Source: Apophysomyces variabilis (Eukaryota > Mucoromycota > Mucoromycetes > Mucorales > Mucoraceae). From it: a stretch of 64,000 nucleotides of DNA. Below are positions 1-11,950 of this stretch, one piece after another. The translations under genes and the position numbers were made by a program. The notes beneath the pieces are model-generated. The model ran no database searches. It saw only the letters and a program-made list of their open reading frames with translations, and was not told where the DNA came from. The stretch lies in contig MZZL01000044.1 of the NCBI GenBank assembly GCA_002749535.1, forward strand, positions 62,001-126,000. Reading direction: 5' to 3'. Numbering within the stretch: position 1 is the stretch's first letter; each line of letters opens with the position of its first letter.

Positions 1-1074
1 CACTTCGATGACATAGAGCTATACTTACTGTAAAGTTAAATTTAAAGGCCATTGGTAAGAGATCTCAGTAAGATCGCACAATCAGGAAAAAATAAAGGGG
101 TGTCGGACACTGAGCCAGAAAAGTTACGCCACTCATTGCCAGGAAGTCTATCTTCCTTGATTGGCTGCTGTGGCTGATACCGTGTTTGTAGGGATCACCA
201 GTCAATACGTGTCGTGTGGCAACGGCTGCTATGGGTTAGCAGATAGCTTCACAAGAGATTTGGAATGGACCGTGTGAGCTTACAAGTTTCAGAAAAAGCA
301 TTCTCCTTTCTGCGTCCCACAATTTGGCTTCAAGAGGTCGCACGCTAAAACTCAGCTGACCATTGTAACTCTAAAACAATAGAGTCTGTGATGAGGAACG
401 TTTTTTATGCCAGAAAACTGTGAGCAAAAAAACAACTTACTTTTCCAATTGATCCTCCTGAGACCACAAACTATCTAAACGACTTATTGCTTTAAAGTAA
501 ATTAAAAATCAAGAAGAAAATGAAAAATATCTATTTGGTCATGAGGCAGTTAGGCAATGCAGTGATCGTCATTTCCATCCAAGATGACTGGGGTCTTATA
601 ACCCCGGCGAGAATAATGGCTGATTGTCGATCCGGAAAAAGAATTGGATGTCCTTATCCGCTTCTAAAGTTCACCACATGTCTGTCGCAAAAGAAAAAAA
701 AAACATCAAATGAAAGTTCATTTTAAAAGCATCGTCCTTTAGTCATAAGAGCTCTAGTAGAAGTGCTATTGCTGTGCATCCTAGAAACCGGCTGTTGTGA
801 GGTTGATCACAAGAGATCTTTATCTTTGAACCTGATAGTAAAATCATTTTTTGCTCTGCATAGGCCCAAGGAAAAGAGCTAATGCAGTAAAGTATGGGTA
901 TACTGTTCTAGTATTTCTTGCAGAGACTCCATTCTACCATTAGAGCGGTTATTAACGCATCGGATTGGATAACTAGGTCGATCAGGAACAAAGTAGCCAA
1001 CTCCTATCGATCTTTGGCGATTTTGCCGCATTTAAGCCACCCTTGTCTTCGAGCCTTATCACGCCCTGACCGAC
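1..1074. other. Intergenic, upstream of the carrier gene
   Basis: I see no convincing gene here. The longest open frames (520-726 and 918-1214 on +) have no recognisable motif and no codon pattern like the neighbouring genes. The last few hundred bases should hold the promoter of the carrier gene that starts at 1075, but no clear TATA box is visible. Confidence 0.5.
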
Positions 1075-2689
1075 ATGTCGACAAACACCTCATCAGTTAC
1101 CGATGTCGCCTCACCCAAAGTCTCACCTCAACCATTCTATCGTTCCATTTATACAGCTTCTTCGCCGCACAGGAAAATCCCCATTCCCACGTTTGTACAA
1201 GCACCCTACAATAGTACTCTCGCCGCAAAACAGCACAGTAAACGACAAAAAGCAAAAGATGCCACATCCGTGGGCGGTTCGACAGCAGTTGCACGGACAC
1301 TTGTCATGCAGGGGCTTTACCTGTTTTATAGAACCCCGGTTAAGGTAAAGCCCCTCTTGGTACAATGACAAACTGACAACGATAAAGCTCTTCCGGCCAT
1401 TACGCGTAGATTACCTTGTCATGGCCAGAGCAATAATGCCAATAGACAAAGAATCCACGCGGAAGTTTTCTTTTCGTTATACGTCGATCGGCATGATATC
1501 ACATGCCGTCAAAACAAAAGGAGTAAGGACAATAAACACCTTGAAACGTACACGCGCAGAAATGGACCGAGTCTAAAACGAAGCATTGCTCTATGCTATT
1601 TTTTTCTAGTGGAACTTCATTCCCCGTCATATCCTCCCCCCTCTCATAGCCAATACCACGATTGGAACCGTGTTGTATACAACCTATATCGCTTCCTTAC
1701 CTATGTTTCATGCACCTTGCGCCCTCTCACTCCATCGGCCGTTTCCTCCTCCGCCTTTCTCCTCCGTATTCCTTGCAGGTAACCGATGGCTCATTGATGT
1801 TGCTTCTAGGTGTAACCGTCTGTAGGTTGTCTTGCTGGAGCAGCGCAATCCATTGTGGCTGCCCCTCTTGATTCACTCAAAGTGCGTTTCGAGGTTAGCG
1901 ATCTTCTAGAAGGGAAGCACAGATCAATGTATCAGTTTGCAAAATCCACCTTGAAAGAACTCGGCCTTGCCAGTGCTTACCGAGGATTTACACTTACATT
2001 AATACGAGTAAGTTGGTTTTTCTTTTTGAGATGGACAGATTAGTGGGATTGTGAATTGATGACTGTTCTTCAAAGGATTCATTAGCATGCGGATTATTTT
2101 TTGCTACTTTTGAATGGGTGAAGCAACAGGGCTATTATTATTTTGTGGATGAAATGTATGGCTTTCAGGTAGATTCACACCGGACGGTCCATGAATTAGA
2201 GCAAGGATGGGAAGAGAATGATATTATCGAGAAGCCAGAGCGGCCGCCTCTGATCTTGACCCCTACATTCGTTATCTTGGCTGGTGCTGCAGCCGCTGTG
2301 GTACGCAATCTGGGAGAGGGAGTGTCAGCGTTGATTTATCGATTAACGAATCATTTCTTTTCACGCAATAGGCTTATCAAGTTATTGAGCATCCATTATC
2401 AAAGATTCACAGTATATTCTACATAGAGGAGGCTCAGTCAGAGTTTACGAACAAATCTTCACGAGAATCGGTTCGTAAACTTTATGCACGCACGTGGGAT
2501 CAGTGTAAGCTTCAGGTACGGCTAAATGGTGGCAGTTGGCGCAAGTTCTTGTATCACGAATTTGGGAGCACGGTCGTCAAGGTTGTACCCGCTACCAGCA
2601 TAGGCTTTTTAGTTTTTGAGCTAGTGAAACGAGAGATAGATTTCAGAAGCACTGATTTTGAAGAAGCATATACACGGCTTACAATGTAA
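1075..2689 (+). CDS. Mitochondrial carrier family (SLC25-like) protein, 6 exons, about 432 aa
   Basis: Exons by eye: 1075-1344, 1388-1522, 1610-1778, 1826-2007, 2076-2300 and 2372-2689, all with GT-AG introns of 43-87 nt and continuous frame. The product is a probable solute transporter of the inner mitochondrial membrane. Seen: after a Ser/Pro-rich N-terminus comes FRTPVK joined across intron 1 to LFRPLRVDYLVMARAIMP, then GCLAGAAQSIVAAPLDSLKV, where PLDSLK fits the carrier signature Px[DE]xx[KR], and later DSLACGLFFATFEWVK and a Gly/Ala-rich helix (LAGAAAAVAYQV). Only one clean carrier signature is seen, so this is a divergent family member and its substrate cannot be named. The stop lies 498 bp from the end of the convergent MARVEL gene. 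Family assignment is fairly sure; substrate is unknown. Confidence 0.8.
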
Positions 2690-3187
2690 AACTTTTGGCA
2701 TCTATTTGATTGTAAGGTCGCTTGTTGTTGTGATGTGGCGTTTGTGCCCGAAATCCATCGGATCAAACTTCATCTCCAGTTTGCTATATCGGCTAACGAT
2801 TCCATAACGATATGCCCAGTCACCTATCTCATATCTTTTACTAAAATATGGAAAAAAGGAGGAAACGTCAATACAGAAGAAGTTCCATTATTCTCGGCGC
2901 TTTTAACCAGAGAGACATAGTTTGTTATCCTGCGCTGCACGCTGCAATACTCGCTAAATCTTTAACTTCAGCACTTGCTAAATTTGTTCTTGGAAAAGGA
3001 GAGGCATTTGGACAATCACGAAGGATTACACCAGAACTATACAGCACCCAGCGTGCACTATATGCTCCTTTGTACCAAAACAGAAAAAGAGGACCGTATG
3101 TGGGCGGTTATATGGTATTGATTTTACTGTTGCAGGGTAACTTTTTGAAGATCAGAGAGCTGCTCTTTCAATTATGTTCAGCTGTTA
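2690..3187. other. Convergent intergenic space between carrier and MARVEL genes
   Basis: About 500 bp between two convergent stop codons. It should contain both 3' UTRs and poly-A sites. An open frame at 2848-3456 (+) runs into the antisense of the MARVEL coding tail and is most likely a shadow. Confidence 0.4.
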
Positions 3188-4344
3188 TTAACTATGATAA
3201 TTTTGGTACTCTTGCTGGTGCGAATCGAATTCAGACATTCGTCGTTGAGCTCTGTTTGATGAGTCGTAATGGTTATTGTTTTCGTTATGGTATGTTGTGG
3301 TTTGGGCATAAGGCGGCTGATAGACAGGGTTCTGATGATGATGGGATGCAGGAGATATGCTCTCTTCTGCAACCCATGAATTGCATTCCGTCTCGCCTTC
3401 GTGGTGCTGGTACGACGGATACATCTGGGTCGGATTTTCGGCCGGAGAGGCCATGACGCTTTGAGAATAAAGTGCATGATGGTTTTCAACTGTCATATAA
3501 GATTGTTCCTGAATGTAAGATTGGTTTGGCTGGAGTGGTACGCTGCTTGATTGAAGCGCCGCTATAGGTTCTGGTACATATCTTCCCCAGTGAGGCTCCT
3601 GTTTCGCAGTTTGTGTCGCCTTCGCTTTTTCAAATTTATTGTTACGGTAAGATGCAAAACAAGCCAATAAAGCCCATAGGCCACAGTTTGCCGCAGCGAA
3701 TATGAGCGTACTGTCCGCCAAGAGACAACTTGCATAACAAAAAGACACGATTGAGTACAAAAAAAAGACATGAAAAGCAAGAGCAATTACCGGTGATACA
3801 GGATAGGATATAAACTATCGTAGGTCTTATCCAACTTGCTGCAGTAGGAGACGAGCCCAGTGATAGGTCGGTCCAGCATTAATTTCCCATCTGTCCATGG
3901 TTCTTGTCCAGCATAAATGGAACCAGTGATGATAGACGCCAGTAGGGGGAAGACGTTCAGGATTCCGACTATTCGATCTATTTGTATACTACTACGCCCT
4001 CTCAACAGGGCATGCATGCAGATTATCACCGCACTAAATGTGGAAAGTCCAAGACAGACGAACCATGTAAGATACTACCCACCAAGTACTGAGGATCACT
4101 GCTGAAAATCAGAAGGAACTGTACCTGCCAATGACCGACGCTCAACCAGCTACGTATACCTGTCTATCATAAAACTGTGAGTTCTTCTGTCTCTCAAATT
4201 GATCAAGCAACCCTATTTCGTATTTATTACCATGCGTTGATATTTGGATAGGAGAAGATACTGCATTAAATGACACGCGAGAGCCAGTATGCCAAAGAGC
4301 AAAACTAGGAAACGGGTCACGGATAAAAGACAGGATGCTGCCAT
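3188..4344 (-). CDS. MARVEL-domain four-helix membrane protein, 4 exons, about 325 aa
   Basis: Exons on the minus strand: 4344-4231, 4163-4125, 4074-3791 and 3728-3188; introns of 67, 50 and 62 nt, all GT-AG with phases that fit. The start ATG at 4344 opens directly into a hydrophobic helix (FLVLLFGILALACHLMQYLL). Further membrane segments follow: WLSVGHWQYLTWFVCLGLS, the IVGILNVFPLLASIITGSIY segment, and LADSTLIFAAANCGLWALLA. This is the four-helix plan of fungal MARVEL proteins, which sit in the plasma membrane or eisosome-like domains. The long C-terminal tail (roughly residues 175-325) is cytosolic in this plan, rich in Gln, His, Tyr and Asn and low in complexity. A longer open frame in exon 1 (4142-4429) is a different reading frame and looks spurious. 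Topology is clear; the specific role is inference. Confidence 0.75.
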
Positions 4345-6358
4345 TTAATAACCAACGACTATAGTACGAGTTGTCAGGTCCCAACAGTAAAGTAGAAAGA
4401 GAGGAGGAGATGGCACCTGCAGGTTTCAACGTCAGTTGCTTTAAAGTGACTGGATAAAGTTCTATGCAAAGATACGGGCTTTTTACATATTCCGCCTCTG
4501 CGAAACAGCCATAGCCGCTTTATGTGCATGTCTTACCCTTATTCAGCGTTCAAGATTCCTTCACTTCTCCTTTATCCAATCCTTAAATTGCCCAAACTGC
4601 TTAGACTATCTATATCAGCATTCACATGAGGAACATTCTCCTTAAAAGCAGAATCCGTACAGCGCACCCTTGATAACGTTGCTTTAGCGCTTTAATTCTC
4701 TTCTTTTGATTAAGAAACTGTCCGACGCAGCTGAAAGATTTTGTTATCGAATACTTCCTTCCGCTGCTGGCGCCTTATGGAGCTGTGGTGAGAAGACCAA
4801 GGCCGACTGCCTTTGAGATCAACCTAGAGTAAGATGAGTCGGGTTTGACCGGAATTTTTTGCGTGTCTAACATAGGCTGTTGGAATATTAGGATGGCAAA
4901 GCCACTTGCAGTTTAAACAGATGTGCGTGAGTTTTTAAAGGACATGCTATCTTACAGACTGTATTAGATTTTTTTTTTGCAACAAGATGAATCCTAAACA
5001 ACCTGTGGATGAAATTTATGGCGGTAGCCAAATACAAAGTGTTGCGCTTTAGTATGGCTATAGTTATTCTAGTTAGTTTACTCCGTCATTGCATGTTTGT
5101 GTTATGCATGGAAAGAAACTAATTTGATGTGGCACCCTCGACTTAGTGCAGACAACACAGACCAAATCTTAATGAACTACATTGAACAGATACCTTGAGA
5201 AAGATAGGGATACGAAACGTTAGTTCGCTCTTTTTCTCTTTTTCATCTTTTAAAAGCCGTTTGTGTCCTTCTTCAAACTTTGTATTATCTCGGCTGATCG
5301 GAGATATGGAATAAACATAAGCACTTGATGCGCCATGAAACTTGTTTGAAGATTATCACGTTATAGATATATTAAGCAACGAGTGTTTTTGTTTCCGGAA
5401 TCGTCATAAGACTGATATTTAAGACATGATTAAATGTTCCGCTTTCGCATTGCCAATAAGCTGCTTATCTGGTTAAATCGATCACAATATTGGCAACTGG
5501 AGTTTTCAGTAAATGTATTCTTCAAAGCCTTCATCATTTATAGCGATGCTTTAAATGGGTCAAGACCTCTCGTGATCGTAAGCAAGTTATGATTCTACCT
5601 CTAAATAAGTTCTTAAATGCACATATTCCTGCCAAGTAATGCATTTGAAGAAGCAATAAGTCGCGTAGAGAAGTAATTTTAAAAATGACTCTGTGGGAGT
5701 TGCTAGCAGCTTTTGGCAATCTTCTTTGATATACGGATCAGCCGAAGTACCCATCTGCTAAGCCCTCAGAAGAGACAGTTGCCATTGCCCAAAAATCGTA
5801 GTTAATGACGTTACCTAGCTACTTTATACCCCTTCCGCATGTTCGGAATTCGAACAAGCAAAACGTTGACATATGGCCTGTTTGATAAAATTTGGCGTTT
5901 ACTTTCTTTCAATAAAAGGTATTAAATTTGTCCTACTTGATCTAGATAATGCTTTGTTTATTGACATTGAATTTTACAAACTTATTTCTGTCGTACAAAC
6001 GTAACAATTGAATGCTTCGTTTTGTCTTGATCTTTGTTAGACAGTAATGTTAATTGGACTTTTTCTGTTTATGGTTAAGTTTGTTATGATTCCTTTGTTT
6101 GACCAGTTCAGTTGTACATGAAAAGCATGAAAAAGAAAGCAAACAGAATGAAATTCGGTGTTTAGATTGGCACATTCGAGGTTGTAATAGAGTTCATGAA
6201 TGACCCAACTAAACGAAGCATGGTCATTGATACCAATGAAACAAGGGGGAACGATGTAGGTAACTCTGTCAATTCATACAAAAAAAATATAGACGCATGA
6301 CTCACTTGACATTGGCACTCTCATTCGCTCTTTCTCTGCATTGTCCATTGACAACTCA
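4345..6358. other. Intergenic, divergent promoter region
   Basis: Two kilobases between divergently transcribed genes (MARVEL on -, ankyrin gene on +). No open frame with recognisable features was found on either strand. A small perfect palindrome (GTTCGGAATTCGAAC type) near 5840 is visible but of unknown meaning. Confidence 0.4.
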
Positions 6359-7621
6359 ATGACGATGAACAACATCACAACAGCCCATTTCGTCGAAACA
6401 TGTCCTCATTCCTTTCACGCAAATCTAGTACAGAGACTCTTTTGTTGTTTTACTATTGGCCTTAAAACGCAAAAAACTGCCATACATCGACTGCATCGCC
6501 TAGTAGAGGTACGCGACCCGACATTCGCTCGCTTATTTTGCTTACCAGATGCGCGCATTTAGATAATCCCAGAAACCAAGTTGAATCATATGCTATATGG
6601 CCAGTCATTAATGCACTTGGTTGCTTGGAGCGGCGAGATTGATTTGCTAAAACATATGATTGCGCGGGGAGGAAAGATGGATCTGCTAAATTCAGCAAAG
6701 CTATCACCGACGGATATATTAGTACATCAACTGAGACGGAGACACCTCAGTTTTGATTGTCACTTAGTGGCCAAAGCGTTGCTGCTCCTTAGAGTTAACC
6801 AAATGCATGCAAATCTCGATCGACGCTTTGTATTATGCGATCGTATGCAAAGGCATGACAATATACATACGCATGTTAGAATGCTGAGGAGGGAAACCAG
6901 AGTGATCAGCAATGAGCTGGATTCGTTAAGAGAACAAACTCGGTGTAACAATAAAAACAATGCTGCATCTTCTAGGCGCGTCCCTAACAAGTCGAGACTA
7001 CATACCAGTTTGTTCAAAAATATCTTGCAGAGATACGACAATGAACACGCAGCTCCCTCGCCCTCATGTAATCGACTGTCAACAAAAAAAGTCAGGTTCC
7101 AGGATAGAGTCGTGCTTCATGGTGCGGAATACCATAGCGTAACAAAAAAGGAGATTATGCACGAGCCCAGCGACCATGTCGAACAACAGCTGGATCATAC
7201 CGTGATAACAAATATTCCCATTGCCATCTCAAACCAACAACCGGCCGATGATTATGCACAACCATGTGGACGAGTCTTCGCGCTATTTAGACGTAGAATG
7301 TGTTCCCGATGGATAAAATGGTGGTATAGTCGCCGAAAACACCAATCTTCTGATCAAATGGACGCTATTGATTACCCAGCACCTCCTATTCTGGAAAAGA
7401 AAGAAGTACCCTTTTCCATACGAGCAGGATCATTTACAATGCAGCTTACTAGAAATAACCTACGCGACAATAATCGTATATCGTCAACACGTCTATCCGC
7501 TATTTATGATCCACACTCTGAACTGTCTCGCGTACTAAACGATATCCGACGCCAACAATATGATGCACTGATGCGTCAAGTAGAAATGTTTCGTGAACGT
7601 GACGTTAGTATGAACTCATGA
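6359..7621 (+). CDS. Ankyrin-type N-terminal protein with basic/coiled tail, 2 exons, about 402 aa
   Basis: Exon 1 is 6359-6508 and exon 2 is 6563-7621, joined over a 54-nt GT-AG intron in phase 0. The chosen start is the ATG at 6359; another in-frame ATG lies at 6365. Seen: just after the junction is a degenerate ankyrin unit (GQSLMHLVAWSGEIDLLKHM, then KLSPTDILVHQL), followed by a charged helical stretch (about residues 125-165), a long region rich in Arg, Asn and Gln, and a Trp/Arg-rich patch (RRRMCSRWIKWWYSRRKH). I do not recognise a named family. Ankyrin units normally mediate protein-protein contacts, so a scaffold or regulator is possible. The open frame of over 1 kb plus a canonical intron makes it a real gene; function is unknown. 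Confidence 0.65.
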
Positions 7622-10600
7622 AAGCAACCTAAAGTAATGTACTAAAAGAGAAAAGCCAAATGGATCTTTGTTTGTAAATAAGAAACATGTCTTCTTGGAT
7701 AGCTTTGTGACGTTCTTAGTGTATGACCTATCTGCAGAAATGCTGCATCCACCTTTTGCTACTATACCATTCTTGTGTTCCTTCCGCACTTCACACTACT
7801 AACTTATCACAAGGTTTCCACTAAATAAGTTAAGCCGACAGTGGCTACATAAATGTGCCATCATTGTGATCCTTCTATGGCCGTCACGGGATACCCACGC
7901 TTCTTGCTTGTCTGATGCTGTCAGTTCTCCCATTGAAGCAAGAGCAATTTCACCCAGAGTATGGTCAAGCGTCGTCTATATAGCCTGCATCACACTTAAA
8001 AAGCAGCTACTACTCAAATAGAGCATTATGACGATCACAATTTAGCAGTGATGATTTTGCTTTTGGGTCCCAAAACAAGTTGAAATATCCATGACAATAA
8101 ACGAATTTGAAGCTTACAGTTCTTGAATTAAAGTTTGCTTCGAACATGAGTGCCACAACCTTGTAGACATACAGGCTCCCCAGGTTCGTATTTGTTACAC
8201 CGCCGGTAAAGCTTAATGCCTTGATTGAAAGATGTGTTGATGCGTTCTATAGGAGTTGGTAGATAAAGACTTGAGTAACATACAAGCAATGCAGAGTATT
8301 GGCCACTGCCAGATCCAGCGCATCTCTACTGAAAGTGGCTTTAGCGAGAATAGGAATTATGACATTTTGAATCTTATAACAAGTAGTATCACCTGTCTGA
8401 GCGGAGATCACGTTAGTATCCTACCAAACTTGGTTGAACCGAAGTATATGTGGTAGATGCCAAAATTACAAAAGCGCTAACAACTCGCTTCGATGCACCG
8501 AAAACCTGCTGTCCAACGACGCAAACTAGATTGTTCACTCTTAGCTAACAAAACTTATTTATCCACCCAAGACCATAAAACACGTCCAGCACAATACTTG
8601 TCAGTATATTGACTAAAGCCAGTTTATGACTGCATGAGAGATAGATATTGAACAGTCGTAGAGGTCAGCCTTTTCGCGAGTGTTCTCTTTGCTGTGCTTG
8701 GTCATCTACCGCCAGCATCAGCTTAGTGTCTCTGCTTTTGTCCTGCTTTTTCGTCTGGCTGCCCAGGTGATCTGATGGTTTAGAGTCTACCTTCGCACTA
8801 GCTTGGCTACAAGATGGACTTGCTCTACTGCTATTACGCTAAGCAAGTATGACGTGCAATTTAGGAGCCTATCTATCAACAATTGTAAAGGTTTTCAATC
8901 TCTCGCTAATGTCAACGTTCAATGTCTATAGGGGGAAATCGAATGGAATTGTTTGTAATACGAAATAACGCAGAATATGATATTGAAGAACTAACAGTAA
9001 TGTATTTTATTGCTTAAAGATACCAAGTAAATGCAGCTCTTTATCTATATATTGTAGCAAGTACTGGAACCACAGCAAGACATGGCTTGCAGTTCCTGGC
9101 AGGGAGCAAATAAGCGACTGCTTAATGACCAGCTAATGCTGACAGATGAATACGTTTCTATCTTAATCAAGTCATTGCATTTCTCTATTATTTCCAAACT
9201 CGCCCTACTTTCAATGTATAAGCTCTAGCTATGCTATTGAAACTAGCGTGGGTTTACTGCCAACGAACGAAGCACACCGATCTGGGTCCAGCGTTATTAT
9301 CAATATTCTCAAACCTTTATAGCATCCCCACTCCACATTGATAGTGCAAAAGGGGAATGGCACGGAAAGAATGCGGGGACCCTTCTTATCAGCAGCCAGG
9401 AAATCATACCATGTCATTTAGGCTCATGTACCACACGTCATATGCCTACTGCTCAAGCAAGAAACGCTCGTCGATCTACCTAGATTACGTGGTTTACGTT
9501 GAACCTGCTGTGAATCTGTAGTTTTAAGCTACTCTTCGTGAATATATAGTTGGATCCGCAAGAGTATGGGAAATACGGATTCCGCTTAAGTAATAATAGC
9601 CCATTAGGAACCAATGCTATAATCTGCAACGGGCTATGACAGATAGGTTTTTGAAGTACTATTCTTTACTCGAGAAAAATGGCTCGTCCTGTGGCATTTC
9701 CCATGGTGCAAAGGCAATAAGCAAGAGAGGTACAGCGTAATTCTAGAAGGGAAATACAGCTGGGGCTGAAAAAAGGTGACTGTGGGATCAAGAGGCTCGA
9801 TGACAGTTGGGATGTCACTGGAAGGTATCAACTGGTATGGATGAAAGTATACATAAATAACTATCTTTAGCTGATTACACTTTTGAAGGTTGCCATATCA
9901 ACATATACTGCGTGGATCTGGTATCTGAAGGCCAATACAGAATAATGGAGCTTGAGCTGTTTGACTTTCGACGAAATCGACACAACGACCTGTTGCTGGT
10001 TTCACCAGTGCTCTAAAGATCCCATGAGCTAAAGGTATCTCTTCCGGCTGCCCTATGAATGATCATCGTTATTTATAACTGTGTAAAATAGGTGATTATG
10101 GAGCGTATGATAAAGGGAATCCACGACTGGCCAGGAAAATTTTTGTGAAATAAGAGCTTAGCCATACTAAACGAAGAGAATCAGAGATTTCATTTATTTA
10201 CGCTGTGTTGCCTTCGCAGGAATGCGTATGTGGCATGCTTATCACTGTCCCCGAGGCATCCGCTTGGTGAGCCTACGCTGACAATTTTGAACTTATTGGC
10301 ACGCTGGCTATCCAAGAATAAAAGGCAATAGTAAGTATTGCTCGCTGCCAGGCGCAGCAATATCTACACAAAGCACGGCTAGAGTTGTGTATGGAATACA
10401 GGTCAAAAACCTGGGAATTTGATTTAACCGGGAAGCAATCATGCAAAAGAACAGACCGGAGTCCTAAATTTCACGGACCGTGATGAGTGGAGGAATCTTT
10501 TTTTTTTGGTCCTTGTCTCTGTCACACCGCCATTTTTATGTGTGCAACGCGTGTGAGAAAGAAAAAGAAAGGCATTTATCCAACCTCTTTCCTTACGGGA

Positions 10601-11592
10601 AATATAGTTACTCATGGCTGGTGTCACCACTGCAAAATTGGATTTTTATATTCTGATTTAGGCTTAGTTAAATGAGATGAAGTGCAGTTGAAAGAACCTT
10701 GGTAACCAAGAAAAAAGAGTCTCATGCGCATACAAGTTCCGATAAGTGACACCTTGAGGGGTCAACTCTTGTTGGTAGCTTGACGTGAATAATCGAAAAT
10801 TGGGAAAACCTTTAGAACAAGAAGAAGGGGGGGACTATCGAAAGGGGGTGGGGCCTATTCTCTCCTGTAGTAGGTTTGATTCTATATAACCGAGATAGGA
10901 CCGATTTCAGCAAATAAATGTATTTCTTACTTAGCCAAACGGTGACTGATCTCGCGTATGCTCTTCATATTTAAAAGTACTATAACGTGAACCTTTGCGA
11001 AAGACGAAAAGGAATTCAAGGAAGGGGGGCAGTTTCGGTATTGCTATGGCTGCAACGAAGCGTTCTCTTGTCGCAGGGGAAGGGAACCAAGGGGTTCTGA
11101 GCAAGGCACAGCCAAAACATTGGAGGAATGCTTCAAATCTTTTTTTTTTCTTTGCGGCACAAAGTAGAAGATATCAATTAACGTCAAATGGGGTATCATT
11201 CCTTTTTTCGATGATTGATGTGGTTGAAAAACGACTTTTTCCATGTGACATCAAACAGGTACTATCATTCCTTTTTGCGGATACCTGGATAACTCTTTGA
11301 GCGCGTGCAACAGTAAAAGACGTGGCGGGCAGGGGGAACAAGTTTCAAGGAATGGGCCTTTTGGTAGGCTAGCATTTAGTTTCTTTTTCTCATTTTACGT
11401 TTTATTTATTCGTATGTTTATGACAAATCACCTCAAAGATGAGTTGATGACGTGCATTATACAAGATGTATTGTAAATTTTTCACGGGTCTATCATTACT
11501 GTTTTTGGCATGGTTTTACTGCAACCCCATCGCCCGTGCTAGACAGAAATACTTAGTGAATTAGACAAGCAAAAAAAAAAAAAAAAAAAAAG
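7622..11592. other. Gene-poor region upstream of PMA1
   Basis: Nearly 4 kb with stops in all frames at short spacing. The small open frames (for example 8256-8456, 10439-10675, 10995-11300) lack motifs and I do not support them as genes. No tRNA, repeat array or transposon end was recognised. It may include distal regulatory DNA for the H+-ATPase gene. Confidence 0.4.
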
Positions 11593-11734
11593 NNNNNNNN
11601 NNNNNNNNNNNNNNNNNNNNNNNNNNNNNNNNNNNNNNNNNNNNNNNNNNNNNNNNNNNNNNNNNNNNNNNNNNNNNNNNNNNNNNNNNNNNNNNNNNNN
11701 NNNNNNNNNNNNNNNNNNNNNNNNNNNNNNNNNN
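11593..11734. other. Assembly gap (142 N)
   Basis: A run of 142 N is bounded on the left by 21 A plus one G (A run 11571-11591) and on the right by 23 A (11735-11757). The gap therefore lies inside or between poly-A tracts, a typical place for an assembler to break. Its true length is unknown. It sits about 220 bp upstream of the PMA1 start codon, so part of that promoter may be missing. Confidence 0.98.
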
Positions 11735-11820
11735 AAAAAAAAAAAAAAAAAAAAAAAGGTTGTAACATGAATTTATTTTTTTGATCTCCTCTCATTTATT
11801 TAAGTGTAGATCGCCAGTAA

Positions 11821-11892
11821 CCTCCCTTTTTTTCCTATCTTGTTCCCTTTTTTTAGTGTCCTCTTCTACTCTCTTTTCTTTCCTTCTCTCTC
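11821..11892 (+). promoter_or_regulatory. Pyrimidine-rich tract before the PMA1 start
   Basis: About 70 bases made almost only of C and T on the coding strand, ending roughly 60 bp before the ATG at 11951. CT-rich stretches just upstream of the start are common in strongly expressed fungal genes. The role here is inference from position and composition. Confidence 0.45.
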
Positions 11893-11950
11893 ATTATAGA
11901 AGAGGCTTCCCGCTTTCTCCGTTGACCTTTCCTCCAATTTCTCATAAGCC

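Noticed and set aside
2848..3456. Plus-strand frame of 202 codons
   Set aside because: It overlaps the antisense of the MARVEL coding tail, whose minus-strand exons show membrane helices and good splice sites; the plus product has no such features.
4142..4429. Minus-strand 95-codon frame
   Set aside because: The same DNA in another frame gives the first hydrophobic exon of the MARVEL gene with correct splice junctions.
11553..11795. Open frame across the N run
   Set aside because: Exists only because the gap is translated as unknown residues.
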